Positions 32,118 through 38,898 of a stretch of 64,000 nt of DNA are shown here, one piece after another. The stretch covers positions 2,008,556 to 2,072,555 of the forward strand of contig DS990592.1 in the NCBI GenBank assembly GCA_000155695.1. Reading direction: 5' to 3'. The notes beneath the pieces were generated by a model that saw only the letters and a list, made by a program, of their open reading frames with translations, ran no database searches and was not told where the DNA came from. Position 1 is the stretch's first letter. The number at the start of each line of letters is the position of its first letter. Origin of the DNA: Verrucomicrobiia bacterium DG1235. GTDB lineage: Bacteria > Verrucomicrobiota > Verrucomicrobiia > Opitutales > Opitutaceae. A program made the position numbers and the translations under genes.

Positions 32118-32312
32118 ATGAACTCCTGCACTGAAGACTTCGACGATCCAGCTCTCTCCTACTTCGACCGAGCCGAATTGGGAAGGAAGCGGACTGGACT
32201 TGGAGGCGTTTTCTGGAGACGATCTTTTGACATGGAACCCCAACTCGAAGGCCACGGAAAACCAAGGCCCATCCAGCCGTCCCATACAACTTCGGCCAGC
32301 GCTCCGCGCTGA
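32118..32312 (+). CDS. cassette 6: possible small protein, reading into attC
   Basis: This 64-residue frame is the longest in a 300-bp cassette. It starts 150 bp after the R' box, lacks a recognisable domain, and ends with SHTTSASAPR translated from attC site 6. The long untranslated start and unremarkable sequence make coding uncertain. The cassette could instead carry a regulatory RNA or a non-coding insert. Confidence 0.3.
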   Translation: MNSCTEDFDDPALSYFDRAELGRKRTGLGGVFWRRSFDMEPQLEGHGKPRPIQPSHTTSASAPR

Positions 32313-32340
32313 CCTACGCGTATGGACTTTCACGTTCTGA
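32267..32340 (+). repeat. attC site 6 (74 bp class), R'' with ATC core
   Basis: R'' GCCCATC is the exact complement of GATGGGC, the variant box that opens cassette 6, so the GAT/ATC change is present on both ends. R' is GTTCTGA. The inner hairpin CAGCGCTCCGCGCTG is conserved. Confidence 0.8.
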
Positions 32341-32349
32341 AAACTACAA

Positions 32350-32853
32350 ATGGAAGAAATATCAATCAACCTCATCCTAGGCATCGTCTCGGGCATTATT
32401 ACTAGCTTTCTGATTTTCGCTGCCCTTCAAGTAATCCAGAAGATTGTTTTACCTTGGTATAAAGACTTAACCTATTCCGACCTAGTGATTGATGGCGATT
32501 GGGAAGATGTAACCGATGGTGATGTCGAAGTTACTCAGCGAATACTCCACAAACTGGATCAAAAAGGAAACAGTATTACAGGGGTGACTGAGCTGATCGA
32601 TGAGTCGGGTTCAAAGACAATGGAAGTAACCGGCTTTGTTCGCAATGGGACCGTTGTCTTGAATTTCCAAAGGAAAGATAAGCAGAAACTAGGAGTAATG
32701 ACCTATCTCCTCAAAGCAGTCGAAGACGGTAGCAAGTTGTCCGGGCATGCCTTGTGGTATGACATCTCAAGTTCAGAGATCAGGAGCATTGAGAATTCCT
32801 TGGTAAGAAAAGACAGGTCTGTCCAAAAAGCAGAGCCAATTGGAGCAAGCTAA
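32350..32853 (+). CDS. cassette 7: single-TM anchored beta-rich protein of unknown function
   Basis: The product is 167 residues. A membrane helix (NLILGIVSGIITSFLIFAALQVI) is followed by KIVLPWYKDLTYSDLVIDGDWEDV, then alternating polar/hydrophobic strands ending near residue 150. The helix, aromatic linker, and G-x-W-initiated beta-barrel order resembles membrane-anchored beta-barrel effectors such as Cap15 of CBASS, which has two helices. This is a shape resemblance only. It starts 10 bp after the R' box. Confidence 0.6.
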   Translation: MEEISINLILGIVSGIITSFLIFAALQVIQKIVLPWYKDLTYSDLVIDGDWEDVTDGDVEVTQRILHKLDQKGNSITGVTELIDESGSKTMEVTGFVRNGTVVLNFQRKDKQKLGVMTYLLKAVEDGSKLSGHALWYDISSSEIRSIENSLVRKDRSVQKAEPIGAS

Positions 32854-32865
32854 GAATATATATAG

Positions 32866-32940
32866 TCAGAACCATTCTATGGATACAATTCGTTACAGTC
32901 GCTCCGCTCCTTTCACTCTTGTATCATAGAGACGTTCTGC
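32866..32940 (+). repeat. attC site 7 (75 bp class)
   Basis: R'' TCAGAAC exactly complements GTTCTGA of cassette 7; R' is GTTCTGC. Arms GGATACAATTC and CTTGTATC pair imperfectly around GTCGCTCCGCTCC. Twelve bases separate it from the stop of cassette 7. Confidence 0.82.
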
Positions 32941-32945
32941 AAAAA

Positions 32946-33251
32946 ATGATTTGGATATTTATAGTCTCAGCAATCATTGCTTTGGTCCTCATCGAATACT
33001 TCCTTTCGAGATACTTAGACCCGGGGAGGATTCATCGTTTTTTTGAAGAAAAAGGAATCAAAGAATACGAAATAATCTCAAAATCTTACTTCAAAGAAAT
33101 AGAACTAATGAGTGCACTAAACAGAAGATACTACAAAGTTAGATACGTGGATGAGAATGGAAGTATTCACTACGCCGAAATGAAACTCGATTCATCAACC
33201 CGATTACACATTTATAAGGATAAAGTTCTAGAATTGGAGAATACGAATTAG
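32946..33251 (+). CDS. cassette 8: small single-TM protein
   Basis: From ATG 32946 the product is 101 residues. One N-terminal membrane helix (MIWIFIVSAIIALVLIEYFLS) anchors a short soluble domain that looks alpha/beta (YEIISKSYFKE, YYKVRYVDENGSIHYAEMKLD). No family was recognised. Five bases separate the start from the R' box, and there is no Shine-Dalgarno. The final stop base overlaps the next R''. Confidence 0.65.
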   Translation: MIWIFIVSAIIALVLIEYFLSRYLDPGRIHRFFEEKGIKEYEIISKSYFKEIELMSALNRRYYKVRYVDENGSIHYAEMKLDSSTRLHIYKDKVLELENTN

Positions 33252-33376
33252 CAGAACAAGGCATCGCACACAATGCCGGCAATCGCCCGCCTCTTTCATA
33301 ACGACCTCACGGAAATCAACCTCTACAGAATTGGAACCTCAACCGAAGCCGCCATCGTGTGGATTTGACGTTCTAA
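33251..33376 (+). repeat. attC site 8 (126 bp class)
   Basis: R'' GCAGAAC exactly complements GTTCTGC of cassette 8; R' is GTTCTAA. The outer arms are CACACAATGCCGGC and GCCGCCATCGTGTG. The long middle carries TCAACCTCTACAGAATTGG and CCTCAACCGAAG, shared with sites 10, 11, 13 and 15. Confidence 0.87.
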
Positions 33377-33388
33377 AAAAAAAGAGAA

Positions 33389-34105
33389 ATGAACACCTTC
33401 CCAAACGAAATACTCCCCAAACTTAAATATTACGTCTACAGACTTATTGATCCACGGAACGGGGAGACCTTCTACGTCGGGAAGGGAAAAGGGAATCGCG
33501 TCTTTTCTCATGCAGACGGAGAAATCGATGGTGATTCACTAACAGAAAAGATGACCCGAATTCGTCAGATTCTATTATCTGGATTCAAAGTCGCACATGT
33601 AATTCACAGACATGGATTAGATGAAAAGTCAGCATTCGAAGTCGAGGCAGCACTTATTGATGCGTACCCAGGAATAACCAATATATCTGGAGGACATGGA
33701 ACCAGCCAGTTCGGGATAATGCACGCAGAGGAAATATTAAGAAGATATCAAGCAGAGACTGCCGAATTCGAACACAAAATCCTCCTAATCAACGTTAATC
33801 GCAGTGCTACCGAAAACAGCTTATATGAAGCTACAAGGTACGCATGGCGGCTAAGTACGAAAAAGGCCGAAAAAGCAAATTACATACTTCCAATTCAGCA
33901 AGGACTCATCGTTGGTGCATTCATTGCCACTGAATGGATCGAAGCCACACCAGAGAATTTCCCAGGCAGGGAAGCGTTCGGAGGACGTTGGGCATTCATC
34001 GGAAAGGAAGCACCAGATAAAATAAAGAAACTATATGTCGGAAAACTTATCCCTGACAAATATCGAAAGCAAGGTGCTGCAAATCCAATTAAATACTCAT
34101 ATTAG
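33389..34105 (+). CDS. cassette 9: LEM-3-like GIY-YIG nuclease-domain protein
   Basis: The product is 238 residues. The N-terminal region has YYVYRLIDPRNGETFYVGKGKGNRVFSH (about residues 14-41), the YxY...YVGKGxGxR core of LEM-3/ANKLE1-type GIY-YIG endonucleases. A downstream glutamate is in EVEAALIDAYPGITN. The rest of the protein (about 115 residues) is an unassigned C-terminal domain ending in a basic stretch. This is a predicted DNA endonuclease, plausibly targeting invading DNA; that use is inference. Confidence 0.78.
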   Translation: MNTFPNEILPKLKYYVYRLIDPRNGETFYVGKGKGNRVFSHADGEIDGDSLTEKMTRIRQILLSGFKVAHVIHRHGLDEKSAFEVEAALIDAYPGITNISGGHGTSQFGIMHAEEILRRYQAETAEFEHKILLINVNRSATENSLYEATRYAWRLSTKKAEKANYILPIQQGLIVGAFIATEWIEATPENFPGREAFGGRWAFIGKEAPDKIKKLYVGKLIPDKYRKQGAANPIKYSY

Positions 34106-34162
34106 AACAAGGCGTTTCAGACAACGAGCGCAAGCGCTCGTCGCCTGAACTTGGCGTTGGCA
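34102..34162 (+). repeat. attC site 9 (61 bp class)
   Basis: R'' TTAGAAC exactly complements GTTCTAA of cassette 9; R' is GTTGGCA. Stem CAGACAACGAGCG/CGCTCGTCGCCTG around a CAAG tip is shared with sites 1, 14 and 20. It overlaps the stop codon of cassette 9. Confidence 0.88.
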
Positions 34163-34167
34163 AAGAA

Positions 34168-34494
34168 ATGAAGAACTACGACTTTCAGGATCCACCACAT
34201 TCCGAGCCTCCCACTTTGCTTGGCTCCCTGATCGTCACGTTCTTGATTATGGGACTCGGCGGATTCCTAGCCGTCGTCATATCACTGTTCCAAGGAAGCG
34301 GAATACAGTTTAACAAAAATTCGGTTCTAGTGGTGTTAGCCACCTTTGCTTTCGTCTATCTCATGGTCCTTTCACGAGCCCTCCTAGCGAGACGGATAGG
34401 AAAGAAAAAAAGCGAAAAATTGATAGTCAGATCATTCCTGACAGTTGTGATGGTAGCTCTGGCCGCACTAGCAATCTGGACGAACCTAAAATGA
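34168..34494 (+). CDS. cassette 10: three-TM membrane protein
   Basis: The product is 108 residues, unrecognised. A short polar N-terminus (KNYDFQDPPHSEPP) precedes three hydrophobic segments (LIVTFLIMGLGGFLAVVISLF, LVVLATFAFVYLMVLSRALLA, FLTVVMVALAALAIW). A strongly basic loop RRIGKKKSEK lies between helices two and three, predicting cytosolic placement there. It starts 5 bp after the R' box. Confidence 0.65.
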   Translation: MKNYDFQDPPHSEPPTLLGSLIVTFLIMGLGGFLAVVISLFQGSGIQFNKNSVLVVLATFAFVYLMVLSRALLARRIGKKKSEKLIVRSFLTVVMVALAALAIWTNLK

Positions 34495-34501
34495 AGGATT
34501 C

Positions 34502-34627
34502 TGCCTACCAGGCATCACACACAATGGCGGTAAACGCTCGCCTCTTTCAATTCGATCCAATGGAAATCAACCTCAACAGACTTGGAACCTCAACCGAAGC
34601 CGCCATCGTGTGGATTTGACGTTAGCA
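34502..34627 (+). repeat. attC site 10 (126 bp class), imperfect R''
   Basis: R'' TGCCTAC differs by one base from the expected TGCCAAC (complement of GTTGGCA); R' is GTTAGCA. Internal sequence matches sites 8, 11, 13 and 15 closely. Confidence 0.85.
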
Positions 34628-34633
34628 AAAATA

Positions 34634-34972
34634 ATGATGTGGCCGTTTAAGCGAAAACCAAAGATCGAAGTAGTCGTTGCAAATTTTGCTGACGAACTGT
34701 CCACACGCTACTCCCCAAAGGACGGTTGTACCAAACCACAACTATCAAAAACATTTTCCGATCTAGAATCCGACCCGGAACTGTGGGGGTTACTTTGTTG
34801 CCTTTTTCTAAACGAGAAAGAACTAAGAAACGAAATCGACTCAAATCCGACTATCGACTGGGAGAATCGCAAAGACGAAGCACGTGAGATATCACGAAAA
34901 GTAGAAACAATGCGATCGATCAAGATCCCATCGAGTTTCTACGAAAGTGGAGCTGGTCAATCTGGAGATTAA
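34634..34972 (+). CDS. cassette 11: unrecognised soluble protein
   Basis: The product is 112 residues from ATG 34634 (an adjacent ATG at 34637 is equally possible). The N-terminus MMWPFKRKPKIEVVVANFAD is basic. The middle is helical and acidic (LFLNEKELRNEIDSNPTIDWENRKDEAREISRKVETM). No domain was recognised. It lies entirely between two 126-bp attC sites. Confidence 0.6.
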   Translation: MMWPFKRKPKIEVVVANFADELSTRYSPKDGCTKPQLSKTFSDLESDPELWGLLCCLFLNEKELRNEIDSNPTIDWENRKDEAREISRKVETMRSIKIPSSFYESGAGQSGD

Positions 34973-34981
34973 AAAGAGTGA

Positions 34982-35107
34982 TGCTAACCAGGCAGCTCAC
35001 ACAATGTCGGCAAACGCACGCCACTTTCATAACGACCTCATGGAAATCAACCTCAACAGACTTGGAACCTCAACCGAAGCCGACATCGTGTGGATTTGAC
35101 GTTAGAT
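34982..35107 (+). repeat. attC site 11 (126 bp class)
   Basis: R'' TGCTAAC exactly complements GTTAGCA of cassette 11; R' is GTTAGAT. The start codon of the next gene overlaps the R' box. Near-identical internal sequence to site 10. Confidence 0.88.
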
Positions 35108-35531
35108 GAAAAACAGAATGAACAACTTAACTGCCATTCTCGCTTTGATTTGTATAGTCGAAGCTGGATACATCGCCTATTCTGGAATCGCGTCTCCGGT
35201 AAGCAAAAACGGAAACAACAGTTGGCATGTAGAGCTTTCAAGCGATTCATACCTAACTTTTGAGTATCCAGAAAAAGAGATGATCGCCGAAGTGACTGGC
35301 GACGAAAATGGAATTAGCCTTCTTGGGCTGAAGATCGACGGCCATTCGGTCTCAGCAAGTATTTATGATGATCATTCCAGTGTTGTTACCCAGCTCAAAA
35401 ATGGCACGATGATTCGGGACACGAATGGAGATGGAATTCCAGATTCAAAAGCAGCCCCAAAGGATGGAAATGGTTTTCTCTGCTATAAACTCATAGACAC
35501 CATTTGGGATCAGGATTGTGATGAAAGATGA
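35106..35531 (+). CDS. cassette 12: membrane-anchored or exported protein, start inside recombination box
   Basis: The product is 141 residues. The hydrophobic segment LTAILALICIVEAGYIAYSGIA acts as an anchor or uncleaved signal. The exterior part is beta-rich and ends DTNGDGIPDSKA, a calcium-loop-like motif, then a Cys-containing tail. ATG 35106 overlaps the R' box GTTAGAT, so there is no leader within the cassette; the second ATG (35118) is an alternative. No family was recognised. Confidence 0.6.
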   Translation: MKNRMNNLTAILALICIVEAGYIAYSGIASPVSKNGNNSWHVELSSDSYLTFEYPEKEMIAEVTGDENGISLLGLKIDGHSVSASIYDDHSSVVTQLKNGTMIRDTNGDGIPDSKAAPKDGNGFLCYKLIDTIWDQDCDER

Positions 35532-35534
35532 GAC

Positions 35535-35607
35535 ATCTAACAAGTCGTGCGATACAACTGCGGTCAGCGCTCCGCGCTGATCCTCGCGTATCCACTCGAC
35601 GTTGGCT
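35535..35607 (+). repeat. attC site 12 (73 bp class)
   Basis: R'' ATCTAAC exactly complements GTTAGAT of cassette 12; R' is GTTGGCT. Inner hairpin CAGCGCTCCGCGCTG and arms GATACAACTGC/CGCGTATC. Confidence 0.87.
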
Positions 35608-35613
35608 AATCAA

Positions 35614-36054
35614 ATGGATAAAGAAACGGCAGTTATACTTCTCTGCATCACTATACCACTCCTCACGTGGTTATATCTGAGCGACTATTTGAAGAAAAAG
35701 AAACGCGAAGCATCCATTGGAACAGAACACGAGGTGAGAATGCGATTTGCGTCCTGGACACTCGATCCTCATAACGGTGTCAATATGGAGGAAGCAATGA
35801 TTTCTTACGAGAAAAGATACTCAGCTACCTTTAAAAAACTAGCCGGTGAATCAGATCGAAAAAGTCAGCTCAGGAATAGAATAGAGTATCTTGAAGATTG
35901 TATTGAAGACTTTGATTCCGAAGTGGGGCTTGGCATTGAAGACCTATTGAAGCGATACAAGATGTCCTTGTTGATGCCTGAAATCTCAGAGTTAAAAAAC
36001 CAAAGCCAACCAGGCATCGCACACAATGACGGCAAACGCTCGCCTCTTTCGTAA
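35614..36054 (+). CDS. cassette 13: single-TM protein with coiled-coil tail, C-terminus into attC
   Basis: From ATG 35614 the product is 146 residues. One N-terminal helix (AVILLCITIPLLTWLYLS) is followed by the basic KKKKR and then a long helical stretch (FKKLAGESDRKSQLRNRIEYLEDCIEDFDSEV) that is probably a coiled coil. The final residues, from NQSQPG onward, are translated from the left part of attC site 13. It does not match a known family. Confidence 0.6.
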   Translation: MDKETAVILLCITIPLLTWLYLSDYLKKKKREASIGTEHEVRMRFASWTLDPHNGVNMEEAMISYEKRYSATFKKLAGESDRKSQLRNRIEYLEDCIEDFDSEVGLGIEDLLKRYKMSLLMPEISELKNQSQPGIAHNDGKRSPLS

Positions 36055-36129
36055 CGACCCCATGAATACTAACCTCAACAGACTTGGAACCTTAACCGAA
36101 GCCGCCATCGTGTGGATTTGACGTTCGCC
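36004..36129 (+). repeat. attC site 13 (126 bp class)
   Basis: R'' AGCCAAC exactly complements GTTGGCT of cassette 13; R' is GTTCGCC. The same long internal sequence as sites 8, 10, 11 and 15. It overlaps the end of the cassette 13 gene. Confidence 0.87.
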
Positions 36130-36136
36130 AATTAAA

Positions 36137-36682
36137 ATGATCAAAGGAGATAGACTGCTTGCAAGGGAACATGTCGTCGAAGACATGAACTCTTATCTGG
36201 AATGGCAGTGTGATCCAGTAATCGGCAAGCATTTGGACTGGCTCCCAAGAAACAAGAAAAATGCAAAGAAGAGCTTGATGGAAGCGATCGCAGAGCAAGG
36301 ACGATCTGATCGGAAGAAATACTTTTTCGCACTTGAAAGGACAGAAGACGGGATCGTGGTAGGAGAAGTCGGCATATCCATCGTTTTCCCAAAGGTCGCC
36401 GATATCGGATGGTTTATTCAAAAGGAGTATCAAGGTAAAGGATACGCTACAGAGGGGGCGAAGCTAATGATTTCATTTAGTCTTTCTGTAGGCATAGAGA
36501 GACTTCAGGCTTCATGCCTGGAAGAAAATTACGAATCGAAAAGAGTCATGGAAAAATCAGGATTTCAAATTGCTAGAATATCTGAATCAAGAATTTGGTA
36601 TGACTTAAATCTCTCTGAAGGCAAAAATTCAGCGAACCAGGCGCCGCAGGCAACGAGCGCAAGCGCTCGCCGCCTGCACTAG
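36137..36682 (+). CDS. cassette 14: GNAT acetyltransferase (RimJ/RimL-like), C-terminus into attC
   Basis: The product is 181 residues. The acetyl-CoA-binding region reads GWFIQKEYQGKGYATEGAKLM (about residues 95-115), matching the Q/R-x-x-G-x-G/A motif of GNATs. RVMEKSGFQI near residue 137 is the usual C-terminal element. RimJ/RimL homologues acetylate N-termini of proteins and some acetylate toxins or antibiotics, but the substrate is unknown. The final residues after EGKNSANQAPQATSASARR come from attC site 14. Confidence 0.85.
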   Translation: MIKGDRLLAREHVVEDMNSYLEWQCDPVIGKHLDWLPRNKKNAKKSLMEAIAEQGRSDRKKYFFALERTEDGIVVGEVGISIVFPKVADIGWFIQKEYQGKGYATEGAKLMISFSLSVGIERLQASCLEENYESKRVMEKSGFQIARISESRIWYDLNLSEGKNSANQAPQATSASARRLH

Positions 36683-36691
36683 TCGTTCTAC
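36631..36691 (+). repeat. attC site 14 (61 bp class)
   Basis: R'' AGCGAAC differs by one base from the expected GGCGAAC; R' is GTTCTAC. Stem CAGGCAACGAGCG/CGCTCGCCGCCTG with CAAG tip, class shared with sites 1, 9 and 20. Confidence 0.86.
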
Positions 36692-36697
36692 AGAAAA

Positions 36698-37222
36698 ATG
36701 AAAACTATTAGCCATTACATCCTGCTTATCGCCTTCTCCGCAATACCGTGTCTTGGGTGCTGGATGGCTCCTCCTGAATTCGTTGTCATCGAAGGATCGT
36801 CGAAAGAGTACTTCATCCGTAAAGACAACCCAAACAAAAAGATGGAAGTTCGTTTGGCATCGGACCTCAGCGAATCATGGTCAGCCACCATTCCATCATA
36901 CGACTCGCTGTTTTCGATCATCAGGCTGTCCGAAAGTGGAGACCGAATAGTCCATATCGTCGGGGACCACCAAATCTGGAGAATAGATCAAACCTGCATT
37001 CAAATAATCAAACAGGATGGAAATGTTATAGAATACTCACTAAACGAATTCATCGATGACCTAGAAGACATCAAAACAGATCAGATGATGAGCACTTCAC
37101 CCAAATATCATTGGTTCAGAGATGTAAACTTTGTGACCGACGAAAGAGTCGGATTCACTCTTTCCGACGGAAGAAACGCGGTTATTTCGATGATCGAAAA
37201 GAAAGTAATATCAATCAAGTAG
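36698..37222 (+). CDS. cassette 15: exported protein of unknown function, possible lipoprotein
   Basis: The product is 174 residues with a signal sequence (MKTISHYILLIAFSAIPCLGC). The LGC end resembles a lipobox, but a Cys at -3 is unusual, so lipidation is uncertain. The mature part is mixed alpha/beta with repeated short strands (FSIIRLSESGDRIVHIVGDHQIW). No family was recognised. It lies 7 bp after the R' box. Confidence 0.65.
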   Translation: MKTISHYILLIAFSAIPCLGCWMAPPEFVVIEGSSKEYFIRKDNPNKKMEVRLASDLSESWSATIPSYDSLFSIIRLSESGDRIVHIVGDHQIWRIDQTCIQIIKQDGNVIEYSLNEFIDDLEDIKTDQMMSTSPKYHWFRDVNFVTDERVGFTLSDGRNAVISMIEKKVISIK

Positions 37223-37344
37223 AACAAGGCAGCTCACACAATGTCGGCAAACGCTCGCCTCTTTCATAGCGACTCCATGGAAATCAACCTCTACAGACTT
37301 GGAACCTCAACCGAAGCCGCCATCGTGTGGCTTTGGCGTTGGGG
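37219..37344 (+). repeat. attC site 15 (126 bp class)
   Basis: R'' GTAGAAC exactly complements GTTCTAC of cassette 15; R' is GTTGGGG. The central sequence matches sites 8, 10, 11 and 13. R'' overlaps the stop codon of cassette 15. Confidence 0.87.
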
Positions 37345-37353
37345 AAAGAAAGC

Positions 37354-37381
37354 TTGAAAAAGCCCTATTTCGCGCTAATTT
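37354..37381 (+). promoter_or_regulatory. candidate promoter of the toxin-antitoxin cassette
   Basis: TTGAAA (37354-37359) and TAATTT (37376-37381) are spaced 16 bp and lie 10 bp upstream of the antitoxin start. They are close to sigma-70 consensus. Toxin-antitoxin cassettes commonly carry their own promoter, unlike most other cassettes. Confidence 0.5.
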
Positions 37382-37391
37382 TAGCACCATT

Positions 37392-37643
37392 ATGAATCCT
37401 ATTTTAAGCACATACTCGGCTAGCATCTCTGAACTAAAGAGAAACCCTAGCCAACTCATAGAACAGGCAGCCGGAGAAGCCGTAGCTATCTTAAACCACA
37501 ACAAGCCAACAGCTTACCTAATTCCTGCAGAGACATACGAGTGGATCAGCAACCTGATTGAAGACCAAGAATTGCGAGAAATAATCGAGCGAAGAGAGGA
37601 AGAAAAGTCACAGGCAAAAGAAGTTACCCTCGATGAGCTATAA
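37392..37643 (+). CDS. cassette 16: antitoxin of the RelB/StbD (Phd/YefM-like) type
   Basis: ATG 37392 is chosen because it gives the family N-terminus NPILSTYSASISELKRNPSQLIEQA. The product is 83 residues. It continues AVAILNHNKPTAYLIPAETYEWI, the DNA-binding strand-helix core, and ends with an acidic toxin-binding tail (REIIERREEEKSQAKEVTLDEL). It neutralises the downstream toxin and probably represses its own promoter. Its last codons overlap the toxin start by 11 bp, indicating coupled translation. Confidence 0.87.
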   Translation: MNPILSTYSASISELKRNPSQLIEQAAGEAVAILNHNKPTAYLIPAETYEWISNLIEDQELREIIERREEEKSQAKEVTLDEL

Positions 37644-37920
37644 GCTGAAATTTCTCCCGAGTGCCCTAAAAGAATGGAAAAAGATAGGGCCAATGATCCG
37701 CGAACAGCTAAAGAAGAAACTTCAGGAACGTCTCGACGAGCCGGAAGTTCCTGCAGATCGCCTGCATGGATTCAAAAACCATTATAAAATCAAACTAAGG
37801 TCCTCTGGATATAGATTAGTGTACGAAGTCGAAAAGGAAGAAATAACGATTATCGTAATCACAGTTGGAAAAAGAGAGCGTTCAGAAGTCTACATTAAGG
37901 CGAAGAAAAGAACAAAATAA
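37633..37920 (+). CDS. cassette 16: RelE/StbE-type mRNA interferase toxin
   Basis: The product is 95 residues, the usual RelE length. The motif order FLPSALKEWKKIG, LKKKLQERLDEP, RLHGFKNHYKIKLRSSGYRLVYEV and VGKRERSEVY matches RelE/StbE ribosome-dependent endonucleases. The basic residues and the terminal R-x-x-x-Y are present. It would cleave mRNA on ribosomes when the unstable antitoxin is lost, which stabilises the array against cassette deletion. Confidence 0.88.
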   Translation: MSYKLKFLPSALKEWKKIGPMIREQLKKKLQERLDEPEVPADRLHGFKNHYKIKLRSSGYRLVYEVEKEEITIIVITVGKRERSEVYIKAKKRTK

Positions 37921-38015
37921 CCCCAACCAAACGTGGCATACAATTCCGAGGGTGTACAAAATTTTGTGTAAGTAGCTGGCTGCGCCGCCTCCATCGTATG
38001 CACTCGACGTTCGGT
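37921..38015 (+). repeat. attC site 16 (95 bp)
   Basis: R'' CCCCAAC exactly complements GTTGGGG of cassette 16; R' is GTTCGGT. Arms GGCATACAATTCCG and CATCGTATGC pair, with a longer irregular tip around GGCTGCGCCGCC. It begins immediately after the toxin stop codon. Confidence 0.84.
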
Positions 38016-38023
38016 AAAAATAG

Positions 38024-38302
38024 ATGATCTCAATCGCATCAGGCATAACACTCTTCACAGGCATCACGCTTATTTCTTTAAGCATGCTAGTCTGGTTTTT
38101 CGGCACTCGAAAGTACGTCGCCAAGAATAGAGGAATTGATTGCTCTGGGGTTAATATCGCAATCTCAGCCTGGAACGACTTTACTGCAGCACGAGAGATT
38201 CGAAAAAGTACAAAAGAAAAATGTCCATTTATAGAGCTGTATGCTCTGACACAGATTGGAGGCTATCTCCTGATAGCAACTGCACTGCTTTTACTATTAT
38301 GA
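38024..38302 (+). CDS. cassette 17: two-TM membrane protein
   Basis: The product is 92 residues. Two hydrophobic helices (LFTGITLISLSMLVWFFGT and the C-terminal GGYLLIATALLLLL) flank a soluble linker with RNRGIDCSGVNIAISAWNDF and KEKCPFIELYALTQI. Both loop cysteines could be structural. No family was recognised. It starts 8 bp after the R' box. Confidence 0.62.
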   Translation: MISIASGITLFTGITLISLSMLVWFFGTRKYVAKNRGIDCSGVNIAISAWNDFTAAREIRKSTKEKCPFIELYALTQIGGYLLIATALLLLL

Positions 38303-38312
38303 AAAATAATAA

Positions 38313-38437
38313 ACCGAACAAGACGGTGGATACAATTTGGGTAAGCGCTCGCCGAAATTCAGGCACACTAGACACACTCAACCTCAACTCAACGTTCGAG
38401 CTTTAACTTGAGCTCACGTATCACCTCGACGATATGC
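38313..38437 (+). repeat. attC site 17 (125 bp class) with GAT core
   Basis: R'' ACCGAAC exactly complements GTTCGGT of cassette 17. R' reads GATATGC, with the GTT triplet again GAT. Internal sequence parallels site 3 (GGGTAAGCGCTCGCCGAAAT, CTCACGTATCACCTCG). Confidence 0.82.
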
Positions 38438-38453
38438 AGAGAAAGAAGAAACC

Positions 38454-38786
38454 GTGTTCAACCGCATTCTAAGCCTATTTCGAAAGCCAGCAGTAAAATG
38501 GTACGAACCAGAAGATCCAACCCCACGAGAGCACTGTCCCTGCTGTGACTACATTTCACTTCCCGAACGAGGTAACTATTTGATCTGCCCTATTTGCTTT
38601 TGGGAAGACGATGGACAAGACCTAGAAGAAATAGATGATGAATCAGGACCAAATAATGGAATCACCTTGCGAGAGGGGCGAAAGAACTTTGAAGAGTTTG
38701 GAGCCTGTGAAAAAGAAATGCTCAAGTATGTAATCTCGAAAGAGGAAAGATCAGAATTTGAATACACGAAAAGAACAACAATCTAA
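38454..38786 (+). CDS. cassette 18: CPCC-type cysteine-rich zinc protein
   Basis: The product is 110 residues, GTG start at 38454. The central EHCPCCDY (C28, C30, C31) and CPICFWEDD (C45, C48), followed by DDESGPNNGITLREGRKNFEEFGACE, are the hallmark of the CPCC protein family. It is predicted to bind zinc; function of the family is unknown. The family is common in accessory gene sets and next to toxin-like genes. It opens with a GATATGC box. Confidence 0.83.
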   Translation: MFNRILSLFRKPAVKWYEPEDPTPREHCPCCDYISLPERGNYLICPICFWEDDGQDLEEIDDESGPNNGITLREGRKNFEEFGACEKEMLKYVISKEERSEFEYTKRTTI

Positions 38787-38846
38787 GCATATCAAGGCAG
38801 CTCACACAACGTCGGCAAGCCGCCGCGTGTGGCTTTAGCGTTGGCC
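38787..38846 (+). repeat. attC site 18 (60 bp), R'' with ATC core
   Basis: R'' GCATATC exactly complements GATATGC, the variant box opening cassette 18, so this cassette carries GAT/ATC at both ends. R' is GTTGGCC. Stem CTCACACAACGTCGGC/GCCGCCGCGTGTGG. Confidence 0.82.
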
Positions 38847-38898
38847 AGAAAGAACAATTATTATCGATAGCAAACAAAACCCAGGTTTCATCGGCTCC

